Source: DATFVA01 sp963711455 (GTDB taxonomy: Bacteria > Bacteroidota > Ignavibacteria > Ignavibacteriales > Ignavibacteriaceae). Taken from it: a DNA stretch of 64,000 bases. The stretch lies in assembly GCA_963711455.1 (NCBI GenBank), contig CAVQEH010000010.1, positions 310,001 to 374,000 on the forward strand, written 5' to 3'. This document shows, one piece after another, positions 1 through 10,450 of the stretch; the first letter of the stretch is position 1, and every line of letters begins with the position of its first letter. Below the pieces are notes generated by a model. The model was not told the origin of the DNA. It was given only the letters and a program-made list of their open reading frames with translations, and searched no databases. Both the position numbers and the translations under genes were made by a program.

Positions 1-1
1 C

Positions 2-3000
2 AAAGGAATTATCTGCGACAGATGCGGTGTTGAAGTTACTCAGAAAAGCGTAAGACGCGAAAGAATGGGTCATATTGCTCTTGCAGTTCCTGTTGTTCAT
101 ATCTGGTTTTTCAGAGCCCAGCCTTCTAAGATAGGAAACATTCTGGGTATAAGTCTAAAAGAGCTTGAAAAGATTATTTATTATGAATCTTATGTCGTAA
201 TAAGTCCTGGTCCTACAGGTTTAAGTAAAAAAGATTTGATTTCCGAAGATCAGTATTTTGAGGTATTAAATTCACTTCCTGCAGGAAATGAAAAGCTTGA
301 TGATGATGATCCCAAAAAATTTGTAGCTAAGATTGGCGGCGAAGCAGTAAAGGAAATGCTGAAGCTTACACATGTTGAAAATTTATCAAAAGAGCTAAGG
401 GATCAGTTAAAAGAAGAAACTTCACAGCAGAAAAAATCTGATATTCTTAAAAGGTTAAGAGTTCTTGAATCATTTAAAAGAAGAGGAAAACAAGGTTCCT
501 AATAAACCTGAATGGATGGTGTTAAGTTATATCCCTGTTATTCCTCCGGAACTTCGTCCGCTTGTTCCTCTTGAAGGCGGAAGATTTGCGACCTCAGATT
601 TAAATGATCTTTACAGAAGAGTAATTATCAGGAATAATCGTCTTAAAAGATTAATTGATATTAAAGCTCCTGAAGTTATTCTTCGTAATGAAAAAAGAAT
701 GCTGCAGGAAGCAGTTGATGCTTTGTTTGATAATTCAAGACGCGGAAGTGCAGTAAGAAGCGATAACAATAGACCTTTAAAATCTCTCAGCGATATGCTG
801 AAAGGAAAACAGGGTCGTTTTCGTCAGAATCTTCTCGGTAAAAGAGTTGATTATTCCGGTCGTTCTGTAATTGTTGTTGGTCCTGAACTTAAGCTTCATC
901 AGTGCGGTCTTCCGAAAGATATGGCTGTTGAGTTATTCAAACCTTTTATCATCAGGAAACTTATTGAAAGAGGACATAATAAGACTGTTAAAAGTGCAAG
1001 AAAAGTTGTTGATAGAAAAGATCCGATAATTTGGGATATTCTTGCTAAAATAATTGAAGGTCATCCTATATTACTAAACCGTGCACCGACATTACACAGG
1101 CTTGGTATTCAGGCATTCCAGCCAACATTAATTGATGGACGTGCAATTCAGCTTCACCCGATGGTTTGTACTGCATTCAATGCCGATTTTGATGGTGACC
1201 AGATGGCTGTACACGTTCCGCTTTCTTTTGAAGCACAGCTTGAAGCAGCACTTTTAATGTTGAGCAGCCATAATATACTTTCACCTCAAAATGGAAGTCC
1301 TATTGTTGTTCCTACTCAGGATATCGTTTTAGGATGCTACTATCTCACTAAATATCGTGAAGGTGAGAGAGGAGAAGGAATGGTATTCGGTTCAATCGAT
1401 GAAGTAATTATTGCATATAATTCAAAAGTTCTTGGTCTTCACGCAAAAATTAAAGTGAAGTTAAATGGTGAGTTTATTGAAACAACTACCGGAAGAGTAA
1501 TCTTTAACCAGATAGTTCCTAATGAGATGGGATACTTTAATCAGCTTCTTATCAAAAAAACTTTCGGTGGGTTTATTGGTCAGATGTTCCTTAAAATGGG
1601 TAATAAAGTTACTGCAAAATTCCTTGATGATCTTAAAGATATCGGTTTCAGATATGCAACTGCGGGTGGGTTATCTGTAAGCTATGGTGATATGATTATC
1701 CCGGAAGAAAAAGAAGATCTTATTAATAAAGCAAACAAAAAAGTAGAAGCTATCTTAAATGAACATGAGCAGGGTGTAATTACAGATGCTGAACGTTATA
1801 ATAAGATTATTGATGTTTGGACACATACAACAAATGATGTTGCCCGTGCCCTTATGGAAAAACTTAAAGCTAATAATAACGGATTCAATTCTCTTCATAT
1901 GATGGTTGATTCAGGTGCAAGAGGTTCACAGGACCAGGTGAAACAGCTTGCCGGTATGAGAGGCTTGATGATGAAACCACAGAAAACATTATCAGGACAA
2001 GCGGGTGAAATTATTGAAAACCCGATTGTTGCTAACTTTAAAGAAGGTCTTTCAGTACTTGAATATTTTATCTCAACTCACGGTGCAAGAAAAGGTCTCG
2101 CAGATACAGCATTAAAAACTGCTGATGCCGGTTATCTTACAAGAAGGTTGGTTGATGTTTCACAGGATGTAATTATCAGGGAAATCGATTGCGGAACAAT
2201 CCTTGGAATTGAAATCACTGCTTTGAAGGATGTTGAGCAGGAAAGAGAACCGCTTGGAGAAAGAATTACTGGTAGGGTTGCACAGGAAGATGTTTATGAC
2301 CCGCGAACTGATGAATTAATTATTCCTGCCGGAGAAATAATAACCGAACACATCGCAGATAAAATTGAAGATTCAAGCATTGATTCAGTTTATATAAGAA
2401 CCGTACTTACCTGTGAATCCAAACGCGGTGTTTGTGCAAAATGTTACGGAAGAAATCTTACAACAGGAAAGATTGTTGAAATTGGTGAAGCTGTAGGAAT
2501 CGTCGCCGCACAGTCAATAGGGGAACCAGGAACGCAGCTTACTTTAAGAACTTTCCACCTTGGTGGTACTTCTTCAAGAATTGCAAGTCAATCCCAGGTA
2601 GAAACCAATATCGAAGGTATAGTTAAATTTGAACGAATTACATTTGTGGAAAAATCAGATTTTTATGGAGCTGTAAAAGTTGTAACCGGTAGGAGAGGCG
2701 TTATAGGAATTTATGACGAAAATAACCGTCAGTTGAAAAAATATGATGTTCCTTATGGCGCGGAACTTATTGTTAATGACGGAAGTAAGGTTAAAAAACG
2801 TCAACCCTTATATAATCACGATCCTTATAATGCAGTTATTCTTACTGATATGCCTGGACTGGTTAAGTTTGTTGATTTGATTGATGGACTTACTCTTCAA
2901 CAGGTAACCGATGAACAAACAGGTCACGTTCAGAAAGTAGTTATTGAATCTAAAGATAAAACTCGTACTCCAAGCATTGCAATAGAAACAGAAGATGGAG

Positions 3001-4014
3001 TAAAGAAATCATTCAACCTTCCTACCAGATCTTATCTTTCTGTAGAAGAAGGTGAAACTGTTCCGGCCGGAACTATCCTGGCAAAGATTTCAAAACAGCA
3101 AACCAAGAGTCGTGATATTACCGGTGGTTTACCGAGAGTTACTGAATTGTTTGAAGCAAGAAGTCCCCAGGAGCCGGCAATCGTTTCAGAGATTGAAGGA
3201 ACTGTTAAATTCGGGGCAAGAAAAAAAGGTTCACGTGAAATTATAGTAACAGCACCCGATGGATCCGATGAGAAAAAATATAATGTGCCGCTCGGTAAAC
3301 ATATTCTGGTTCAGGAGAATGATGAAATTCCTGCAGGAGAAAAAATTACAGACGGGCCTATTAATCCTCACGATATTCTGAAGATAAAAGGAACAAGTGC
3401 TGTTCAGGAATATCTTGTAAATGAGATTCAGGATGTCTATCGTTTGCAGGGTGTAAAAATCAATGACAAACATATTGAAGTTATTGTAAGACAAATGCTT
3501 CAGAAAATCAAAATAGTTTCTCCCGGAGATACAAGATTCCTTGAAGAAGATATTGTTGATCGGAATGAATTTATAGAGGAAAACAATAAAGTTTCTTCAA
3601 TGGCGTTTATTGAAGATAAAGGAGATTCAAGATATAAAGATGGCCAGCTTGTAACTAAGGCTAAAATCAGAGAAATCAATTCTGATTTAAAAGAAAAAGA
3701 GCAAAAAACCTGTTGATTCGCGTGATGCAGAACCTGCCACATTTGAACATGTTCTTTTAGGAATTACTCAGGCTGCACTGTCTACGGAAAGCTTTATATC
3801 TGCTGCATCATTCCAGGAGACGACCAAGGTTCTGGCTAACGCAGCAACAGAAGCAAAAATAGATACTCTCTTAGGTTTGAAAGAAAATGTGGTTATGGGT
3901 CATCTTATTCCTGCAGGTACAGGATTAAAGAAATATAATGATTTGATTCTGAAATCACAGGAAGTTAAAACCGAAGAAGAAAAAGAAACTGAAGCAAAAG
4001 AAGTTCAGGCATAA
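2..4014 (+). CDS. rpoC: DNA-directed RNA polymerase subunit beta-prime (5' end outside window; two apparent frameshifts)
   Basis: Catalytic beta-prime subunit of RNA polymerase. The window opens inside the N-terminal zinc region (ICDRC, bases 14-28), so roughly 85 residues are missing. Visible landmarks are the catalytic NADFDGDQMAVH loop near 1180-1215, the second zinc site (CESKRGVCAKC) near 2410-2445, and the trigger-loop region VGIVAAQSIGEPGTQLT near 2490-2545. The reading frame changes twice, each time as if one base were extra: near 476-479 (AAAA; upstream frame ends at 502, downstream frame resumes ...PNKPEWMVLS) and between about 3689 and 3708 (A-runs; one frame ends at 3716, the next gives PVDSRDAEPATFEHVLLGI and stops at 4014). 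Both flanks are perfectly rpoC-like, and rpoC is essential, so I treat this as one gene. Sequence error is more likely than inactivation. A hairpin terminator follows. Confidence 0.93.
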
Positions 4015-4037
4015 CTGGATTTAGATGAAAGAAAAAG

Positions 4038-4072
4038 TCCGGCTTGCTTGTTTAAAGAAGCCGGATTTTTTT
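4038..4072 (+). terminator. Intrinsic terminator after rpoC
   Basis: An 8-bp perfect stem TCCGGCTT/AAGCCGGA (4038-4045 with 4058-4065) with a 12-nt loop is followed by seven T. It sits 23 bp after the rpoC stop codon and before the rpsL promoter, so it separates the rpoBC unit from the str operon. Confidence 0.85.
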
Positions 4073-4116
4073 GTCTTTTACATTCTTAAAAAGAAAAAGT
4101 ATTTAATTATAATTTC

Positions 4117-4147
4117 TTGACTAATTTTAGAGTAACACCTATATTTG
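4117..4147 (+). promoter_or_regulatory. Promoter of the str operon (rpsL-rpsG-fusA-tuf)
   Basis: TTGACT (4117-4122), a 17-bp spacer, then TATATT (4140-4145). The -10 is followed by TG, so TATATTTG also fits the Bacteroidota -7 consensus TAnnTTTG. It lies just downstream of the rpoC terminator and about 45 bp before the rpsL start codon. Predicted by eye; no transcript data. Confidence 0.72.
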
Positions 4148-4191
4148 AAGTCTGAAATTTTTTTGGATTGATAAAAAATCAGGAGATTTTT

Positions 4192-4569
4192 GTGCCCACA
4201 ATAAATCAGTTGGTAAGAAAAGGTAGAACGCAAATATTATCTAAGAATAAGGCTCCGGCACTTGATGCTTGTCCGCAGAAAAGAGGAGTTTGTACAAGAG
4301 TATATACTACTACTCCTAAAAAACCAAATTCTGCGTTAAGAAAAGTTGCCAGGGTCAGGTTAACAAACAGTATGGAAGTAACAGCTTATATTCCCGGTGA
4401 AGGGCACAACCTTCAGGAACATTCAATTGTTCTTATAAGAGGCGGCAGAGTAAAAGATTTACCAGGTGTTAGGTATCATATTATTCGTGGTACGCTCGAT
4501 ACAAGTGGAGTAGAAGATAGAAAAAAAGGACGATCAAAATACGGCGCTAAAAAACCAAAAGTAAAATAG
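4192..4569 (+). CDS. rpsL: 30S ribosomal protein S12
   Basis: S12 of the small-subunit decoding centre, about 125 residues. The GTG at 4192 is chosen as start because it follows AGGAG (4181-4185) and gives the family N-terminus MPTINQLVRKG; the open frame extends 24 bases further upstream but without a ribosome binding site. The two classical streptomycin-resistance lysines are both present (in TPKKPNSAL and GGRVKDLPGVRYH), so the protein is of the sensitive type. First gene of the str operon, 3 bp before rpsG. Confidence 0.96.
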   Translation: MPTINQLVRKGRTQILSKNKAPALDACPQKRGVCTRVYTTTPKKPNSALRKVARVRLTNSMEVTAYIPGEGHNLQEHSIVLIRGGRVKDLPGVRYHIIRGTLDTSGVEDRKKGRSKYGAKKPKVK

Positions 4570-4572
4570 TTT

Positions 4573-5040
4573 ATGAGAAAGAAAAGAGCAGAAAAAAGAT
4601 TTATTAAACCCGACCCCAAGTTTAACGATGTACTTGTCGCTAAATTTATTAACTCTCTTATGTTTGACGGAAAAAAATCAAAAGCAAGAGAAGTTGTTTA
4701 TAATGCATTTGAAATTATTGAAGAGAGAACGCAGAAAACGGGACTTGAAATTTTTAAAAAAGCTATAAACAATACACAGCCGCTAATTGAAGTAAGAAGC
4801 CGAAGAGTTGGTGGAGCTACTTATCAGGTTCCTACTGAAGTAAGACCTGAAAGACGTTCTGCTCTCGCAATGCGCTGGTTAAAAACTTATTCGCGCGCGA
4901 GAAACGAGAAATCAATGTCTGCAAAGCTTGCATCAGAATTAATTGCTGCTTCAAATAATGAAGGTTCGGCTGTAAAGAAAAAAGAAGATACTCATAAAAT
5001 GGCTGAAGCGAATAAAGCATTCGCTCACTTTAAATGGTAA
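4573..5040 (+). CDS. rpsG: 30S ribosomal protein S7
   Basis: S7, the primary binder that nucleates the 30S head and contacts the E site; 155 residues, normal length. The N-terminal basic arm (RKKRAEKRFIKPDPKF) and the VGGATYQVPTEVRPERR beta-hairpin region are intact. It follows rpsL after 3 bp and precedes fusA by 44 bp. In other bacteria S7 represses its own operon; no specific target structure was identified here. Confidence 0.97.
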   Translation: MRKKRAEKRFIKPDPKFNDVLVAKFINSLMFDGKKSKAREVVYNAFEIIEERTQKTGLEIFKKAINNTQPLIEVRSRRVGGATYQVPTEVRPERRSALAMRWLKTYSRARNEKSMSAKLASELIAASNNEGSAVKKKEDTHKMAEANKAFAHFKW

Positions 5041-5084
5041 TAAGGAACAGATAAAATTATTTAAGAATAGGATAAAGCATTATA

Positions 5085-7181
5085 ATGTCAGGTAAACTTT
5101 CGATAGATAAGGTGAGAAACATAGGAATTATGGCTCATATAGATGCTGGTAAAACTACAACTACCGAGCGTATATTATTTTATACCGGTCGTCTGCATCG
5201 CCTTGGTGAAGTACACGATGGCGCCGCAACAATGGATTGGATGGAGCAGGAAAAAGAACGCGGTATTACTATAACAAGCGCTGCTACAACCTGCTTCTGG
5301 GATGATCATCAGATAAATATTATAGATACTCCCGGACACGTTGATTTTACAGTTGAAGTAGAAAGATCATTAAGAGTTCTTGATGGTGCCGTTGCATTAT
5401 TTTGTGCTGTAGGTGGTGTTGAACCGCAATCAGAAACTGTTTGGAGACAGGCTGATAAATATAAAGTTCCTAGGATCGCATTTATTAATAAAATGGATAG
5501 AACCGGAGCAGATTTCTTTCACGCAATTCAGATGATGAAAGACAGGCTGGGAGCAAATGCCGTCCCGATAAACTTACCTATTGGTGAAGGTGATCTTTTT
5601 TCTGGAGTTATTGATCTAATTTCCTTTAAAGCAAGAATGTATCACGAGGAAACTTTTGGTGCAACTTTTGATGAAATTGAAATTCCGAAAGATCTTCTTG
5701 AGATTGCAAATAAATATAGAACGGAAATGCTTGAAGCTGTTTCCGATATTGATGATACTTTGCTGGAAAAATATCTTGAGGGAAAAGAAATTACAGAAGT
5801 TGAAATTAAAAATGTGCTGAGAAGAGCTACTATAGAATTGAAAATTATTCCTGTTCTTTGTGGTTCTGCTTTTAAAAATAAAGGCGTTCAGAAGCTTCTT
5901 GATTCAATTGTAGATTTCCTCCCCTCACCATTCGATTTTAAGGAAATTGAAGCACATCATATTGGAATAAATGATATTGTTAAAAGAAAAATTGACGAAA
6001 AAGAAAAATTTACTTCACTCGCATTTAAAATTATGAATGATGCTTATGTAGGTAAACTTACATTCTTTAGAGTTTACACAGGTTCATTAAAAGCAGGCTC
6101 TTATATTTTTAATGCTGTAAGTGGAAGAAAAGAAAGAATTAGCAGGCTACTGCAGATGCACGCCAATCATCGTGAGGAAATCGGTGAGGTTAGAGCAGGT
6201 GATATTGCCGCTGCAGTAGGATTGAAATTTACCAAAACAGGTGATACTCTCTGTGCCGAGGAGGATCCGGTTGTACTTGAGAAAATCATATTTCCTGAAC
6301 CGGTTATCCAGATTGCTATTGAACCGAAAACTAAAGCTGATCAGGACAAGCTTTCAGATGCTCTTACAAAATTATCGGACGAAGATCCAACTTTCAGAGT
6401 AAAAGTTGATGAAGAAACAGGTCAAACTCTCATCAGTGGTATGGGCGAACTTCATCTTGAAATTCTTGTGGACAGAATGAAAAGAGAGTTTAAGGTTGAG
6501 GCAAATATTGGCAAACCCCAGGTTGCTTACAGAGAGTCGATCACTCAAACAGTTAATGCTGAAGGAAAGTTTATTAAGCAGTCCGGTGGTAGAGGAAAAT
6601 ATGGCCACGTCTGGATTGAACTTAGTCCAAATGAACCTGGTAAAGGTTATGAATTTACCAACGCTATTGTTGGCGGAACAGTTCCAAAGGAATATATTAC
6701 TCCTGTTTCTACAGGAATACAGGAAGCAATGAGAAATGGTGTTATTGCAGGGTTCCCGGTTGTAGATATTAAAGCCAAGCTTTATGACGGTTCTTATCAT
6801 GATGTTGATTCAGATGAGCTTTCATTTAAAATTGCCGGATCAATTGCATTTAAAGAAGGTGCAAAAAAAGCAAAACCGGTTTTACTCGAACCTATAATGG
6901 ATGTTGAAGTTGTTACACCGGAAGAGTACCTTGGCGATGTGATGGGAGATCTTAATTCACGTCGCGGTAAAATTGAAGGTTTTTCTGCAAGAAAAGATGC
7001 ACAGGTTATTAAAGCCACAGTTCCGCTTGCTGAAATGTTTGGCTATGCAACCGTGCTTCGTTCAATGACTCAGGGCCGTGCAATATATACAATGCAGTTT
7101 TCACATTATATGGAAGTTCCAAAATCCATTGCCGATGAAATAGCTGAAAAATCATTAGGCAAAAGACAAATAACTGTTTGA
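5085..7181 (+). CDS. fusA: Elongation factor G
   Basis: Translocation GTPase, 698 residues, full length. G1 AHIDAGKT is at residues 17-24, G3 DTPGH at 81-85 and G4 NKMD at 135-138. Domain IV carries the conserved GGRGKYGHVWIEL stretch and domain V ends normally. Located in the str operon between rpsG and tuf, as in most bacteria. Only one copy is visible in the window. Confidence 0.97.
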   Translation: MSGKLSIDKVRNIGIMAHIDAGKTTTTERILFYTGRLHRLGEVHDGAATMDWMEQEKERGITITSAATTCFWDDHQINIIDTPGHVDFTVEVERSLRVLDGAVALFCAVGGVEPQSETVWRQADKYKVPRIAFINKMDRTGADFFHAIQMMKDRLGANAVPINLPIGEGDLFSGVIDLISFKARMYHEETFGATFDEIEIPKDLLEIANKYRTEMLEAVSDIDDTLLEKYLEGKEITEVEIKNVLRRATIELKIIPVLCGSAFKNKGVQKLLDSIVDFLPSPFDFKEIEAHHIGINDIVKRKIDEKEKFTSLAFKIMNDAYVGKLTFFRVYTGSLKAGSYIFNAVSGRKERISRLLQMHANHREEIGEVRAGDIAAAVGLKFTKTGDTLCAEEDPVVLEKIIFPEPVIQIAIEPKTKADQDKLSDALTKLSDEDPTFRVKVDEETGQTLISGMGELHLEILVDRMKREFKVEANIGKPQVAYRESITQTVNAEGKFIKQSGGRGKYGHVWIELSPNEPGKGYEFTNAIVGGTVPKEYITPVSTGIQEAMRNGVIAGFPVVDIKAKLYDGSYHDVDSDELSFKIAGSIAFKEGAKKAKPVLLEPIMDVEVVTPEEYLGDVMGDLNSRRGKIEGFSARKDAQVIKATVPLAEMFGYATVLRSMTQGRAIYTMQFSHYMEVPKSIADEIAEKSLGKRQITV

Positions 7182-7220
7182 CAATTTTTTAATAAAGAAA
7201 AAATCGAAGGAGAAAATTAG

Positions 7221-8429
7221 ATGGCAAAAGAAAAATTTGATAGGAGTAAACCTCACGTTAATATAGGGACAATCGGTCACGTTGATCATGGTAAAACTAC
7301 ATTAACGGCTGCCATCACTATGGCTCTTGCAAAGAAGGGCTTATCACAAATAAGGACTTTTGATAGTATCGATAATGCTCCGGAAGAAAGAGAAAGAGGT
7401 ATTACTATTGCGACGGCTCACGTGGAGTATTCGACTGAAAAAAGACATTATGCTCACGTTGACTGTCCGGGTCACGCTGATTACGTAAAGAATATGATTA
7501 CTGGTGCTGCACAGATGGATGGAGCAATACTCGTTGTTGCAGCAACTGATGGTCCTATGCCGCAAACAAGAGAACATATTTTATTAGCCCGTCAGGTTGG
7601 TGTGCCGAAAATAGTAGTTTTTATGAATAAAGTTGATATGGTAGATGATGAAGAATTGCTGGAGCTTGTTGAAGTTGAGCTAAGAGATCTTCTTAATTCT
7701 TACGAATTTCCGGGTGATGAAATCCCGATTATCAGAGGATCTGCACTTAAAGCTCTTGAAGCCGCCTCAGATACTAGTACTCCGGCAGATGATCCGAGAT
7801 TAAATTGCATATGGGAGTTAATGAAAGCAGTTGATGAATATATTCCGATTCCTGCAAGAGATACTGATAAACCTTTCATTATGCCCGTTGAAGATGTGTT
7901 CTCAATTACCGGTCGTGGTACTGTTGCTACAGGAAGAGTTGAGAGAGGACAGGTTAAAATTCAAGAAGAAGTTGAACTTATAGGTTTGGGTGTTCATAAG
8001 AAAACTGTTGTAACAGGTATTGAAATGTTCAGGAAAGAACTGGATTCTGCAATAGCTGGAGATAATGCAGGTGTTCTTCTAAGAGGTGTTGATAAAAATG
8101 AAATTGAAAGAGGAATGGTTTTGGCCAAACCTGGCTCGATTACACCCCATAAAAAATTTCAGGGTGAAGTTTATATTCTTTCAAAAGAGGAAGGTGGACG
8201 TCATACACCATTCTTTAATGGTTACAGACCGCAGTTTTATTTCAGAACAACAGACGTTACCGGAGTTGCTTCATTACCTGAAGGAACAGAAATGGTTATG
8301 CCGGGTGACAGAGTTATGTTGTCGGTAGACCTGATTACTGAAATTGCAATGGAAGATGGGCTTCGTTTTGCTATCCGTGAAGGCGGCAGAACTGTTGGAG
8401 CAGGAGTAGTAACTAAGATTATAGAGTAA
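7221..8429 (+). CDS. tuf: Elongation factor Tu
   Basis: GTPase that delivers aminoacyl-tRNA to the ribosome; 402 residues. G1 GHVDHGKT (19-26), G3 DCPGH (81-85) and G4 NKVD (136-139) are all canonical. A good ribosome binding site (AAGGAG) precedes the ATG. It is last in the str operon and is followed directly by an intrinsic terminator, before the S10 operon begins. Confidence 0.97.
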   Translation: MAKEKFDRSKPHVNIGTIGHVDHGKTTLTAAITMALAKKGLSQIRTFDSIDNAPEERERGITIATAHVEYSTEKRHYAHVDCPGHADYVKNMITGAAQMDGAILVVAATDGPMPQTREHILLARQVGVPKIVVFMNKVDMVDDEELLELVEVELRDLLNSYEFPGDEIPIIRGSALKALEAASDTSTPADDPRLNCIWELMKAVDEYIPIPARDTDKPFIMPVEDVFSITGRGTVATGRVERGQVKIQEEVELIGLGVHKKTVVTGIEMFRKELDSAIAGDNAGVLLRGVDKNEIERGMVLAKPGSITPHKKFQGEVYILSKEEGGRHTPFFNGYRPQFYFRTTDVTGVASLPEGTEMVMPGDRVMLSVDLITEIAMEDGLRFAIREGGRTVGAGVVTKIIE

Positions 8430-8448
8430 TTAAATAAGACTTTACCTG

Positions 8449-8475
8449 AAAGGGAGTGTCTAAACTCCCTTTTTG
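8449..8475 (+). terminator. Intrinsic terminator or attenuator between tuf and rpsJ
   Basis: A 9-bp stem (8449-8457 with 8464-8472, core AAAGGGAGT/ACTCCCTTT), a 6-nt loop and a T-run running to 8475. It lies 19 bp after the tuf stop and 30 bp before rpsJ. No clear separate promoter was found in the remaining 30 bp, so it may act as a partial terminator that sets the ratio of tuf to S10-operon transcripts (inference). Confidence 0.8.
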
Positions 8476-8504
8476 TGTGTTGAAAATTATAGGAGATAAA
8501 ATAA

Positions 8505-8813
8505 GTGCCCGGACAGAAGATTAGAATCAAGTTGAAATCATATGATCATATTTTGATCGATAAGTCAACCGAAAAAATTATTAAAACTGTTAGAAGTACG
8601 GGAGCAGTGGTATCGGGACCAATTCCCCTGCCAACAAGGAGAACAGTTTATACGGTATTAAGATCTCCTCACGTTGATAAAAAATCACGTGAACAATTTG
8701 AAACCAGGGCACACAAAAGAATTATTGATATTCATAATTCTAATAACAAAACTGTCGATTCACTCAGTAAGCTTGATATCCCTGCTGGAGTGGATATCGA
8801 GATTAAGCTTTAA
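8505..8813 (+). CDS. rpsJ: 30S ribosomal protein S10
   Basis: S10 (NusE) of the 30S head, which also takes part in transcription antitermination; 102 residues. GTG start after AGGAG, giving MPGQKIRIKLKSYDH. The ISGPIPLPT-type loop is present as VSGPIPLPTRR. First gene of the S10 operon, 18 bp before rplC. Confidence 0.96.
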   Translation: MPGQKIRIKLKSYDHILIDKSTEKIIKTVRSTGAVVSGPIPLPTRRTVYTVLRSPHVDKKSREQFETRAHKRIIDIHNSNNKTVDSLSKLDIPAGVDIEIKL

Positions 8814-8831
8814 TGTTTTTTTGGAGTTAAG

Positions 8832-9455
8832 ATGATCGGAATGATTGGAAAGAAAATAGGAATGACCAATGTATTTAACGATCAGGGAGATCTTATCCCT
8901 GTTACTGTTGTTCAGGCTGGACCTTGTAAAATTGTCTCTATCCGAACTAAAGAAAAAGACGGATATGAAGCATTACAGCTTGGATTTGGTCAGAGGAAAG
9001 AAAAAAATATTACAAAACCTGTTATGGGTCAGTATAAAAAGAATAATTTAATTCCCACTGCTGTTCTAAGGGAATTTAAATTTTCTTCAATTACAGAATA
9101 TAAGATAGGTGATGAAGTAAAAGTTGATTTGTTTAAAGAAGGTGAAAAGATAAAAGTTAAAGGAAGAAGTATTGGTAAAGGATTCCAGGGAGTTATGAAA
9201 CGCCATGGTTTCGGGGGAGTTGGTGGAACAACTCATGGTCAGAGCGATAGGTTAAGAGCTCCCGGTTCAATCGGTGCAAGTTCTTATCCATCAAGAGTTT
9301 TTAAAGGCCAGAGAATGGGCGGGAGAAAAGGATTTGAGAATGTAACCACTTCGAATCTTAAGGTGGTTAAAATAATTCCTGAACAAAATCTTATCCTGAT
9401 CAAAGGTGCTGTTCCCGGAGCAGTAAATTCTTATGTGGAATTGTTAAGGCCATAA
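8832..9455 (+). CDS. rplC: 50S ribosomal protein L3
   Basis: Early-assembly 50S protein near the peptidyl transferase centre; 207 residues. The start MIGMIGKKIGMTNVF and the long central loop (THGQSDRLRAPGSIG, then SRVFKGQRMGGRKG) that reaches toward the centre are intact. Second gene of the S10 operon. Confidence 0.96.
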   Translation: MIGMIGKKIGMTNVFNDQGDLIPVTVVQAGPCKIVSIRTKEKDGYEALQLGFGQRKEKNITKPVMGQYKKNNLIPTAVLREFKFSSITEYKIGDEVKVDLFKEGEKIKVKGRSIGKGFQGVMKRHGFGGVGGTTHGQSDRLRAPGSIGASSYPSRVFKGQRMGGRKGFENVTTSNLKVVKIIPEQNLILIKGAVPGAVNSYVELLRP

Positions 9456-9487
9456 GCTTAAATAACAGAAGTAATTTTGGTATAAAA

Positions 9488-10135
9488 ATGAAAATTGATG
9501 TATTAAAAACAGATGGTTCTCCAACCGGCAGACAGGTAGACTTGTCTGATGAGATTTTCGGAATTGAACCTAATAGCCATGCAATATATTTATCCGTTAA
9601 ATCCTATCTTGCTAACCAGAGACAGGGAACTCATAAAGCTAAGGAAAGAAGCGATGTAAGAGGCGGCGGTAAAAAACCCTGGAAGCAAAAGGGAAGAGGC
9701 GGTGCACGCGCAGGTACAACCCGTTCACCTTTGTGGGTTGGCGGCGGAACTATCTTTGGTCCCAGGCCCAGAGATTATCGCCAGGATTTACCTAAAAAGG
9801 TTAAAAGGCTTGCAAGGATTTCGGCTTTAAGTTCAAAAGTAAAAGATGAACAATTAATGATCGTAGAAGATTTTAATTTTGAATCTCCTAAAACAAAAGA
9901 GTTTATACAGATTCTTAATTCACTTAATGTAAACGGAAAAAGGATACTTCTGCTTACTAACGGAAATCTGAATTCGATTTATAAGTCGGGCAGAAATATT
10001 CCTAAAGTGAAAATTCTTGAAGCTGATAAAGCATCAACTTACGATATATTAAATAATCAGGTATTATTGTTACAGGAAAGTGCAATCGGAGTAATTGCTA
10101 AAACATTTGAGAATAGTGGAAAGGTGGTAAGCTGA
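9488..10135 (+). CDS. rplD: 50S ribosomal protein L4
   Basis: L4, which lines the peptide exit tunnel with L22; 215 residues. The tunnel loop (GGGKKPWKQKGRGGARAG, around residues 58-75) is present. The stop codon overlaps the rplW start by one base (TGATG at 10135), implying coupled translation. In enterobacteria L4 autoregulates this operon; I saw no equivalent leader structure here. Confidence 0.96.
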   Translation: MKIDVLKTDGSPTGRQVDLSDEIFGIEPNSHAIYLSVKSYLANQRQGTHKAKERSDVRGGGKKPWKQKGRGGARAGTTRSPLWVGGGTIFGPRPRDYRQDLPKKVKRLARISALSSKVKDEQLMIVEDFNFESPKTKEFIQILNSLNVNGKRILLLTNGNLNSIYKSGRNIPKVKILEADKASTYDILNNQVLLLQESAIGVIAKTFENSGKVVS

Positions 10136-10431
10136 TGCATAATGTTTTAATTCGTCCGCTTATAACTGAAAAAATGACCAATATTACTGCTGATCAACCT
10201 GGAAAATATGGATTCCTCGTTAATCCAAAATCAAATAAAGTTGAAATAGCACACGCAATTCAGCAGAAGTTTAATGTTCATGTAATAGATGTTAAAACAA
10301 TGAACCATAGCGGGAAAACAAAAACCCAGTTTAGAAAAAGCGGTAGGTTTGTAGGGAAAACATCAAGATCCAAAAAAGCAATTGTTACCTTAAAAGAAGG
10401 TGAAACAATCGAATTGTTTGAGCAAGTTTAG
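10135..10431 (+). CDS. rplW: 50S ribosomal protein L23
   Basis: Tunnel-exit protein and docking site for trigger factor and SRP; 98 residues. N-terminus LIRPLITEKMT, and the GKTKTQFRKSGRF basic loop is recognisable. Its start codon overlaps the rplD stop by one base. Confidence 0.95.
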   Translation: MHNVLIRPLITEKMTNITADQPGKYGFLVNPKSNKVEIAHAIQQKFNVHVIDVKTMNHSGKTKTQFRKSGRFVGKTSRSKKAIVTLKEGETIELFEQV

Positions 10432-10450
10432 TGAGAATAGGATTTTATAA

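Noticed and set aside
3687..3695. T TTA AAA heptamer at the second rpoC break as a -1 programmed frameshift signal
   Set aside because: A -1 slip gives the wrong frame; the data require +1, and no stimulatory hairpin was seen.
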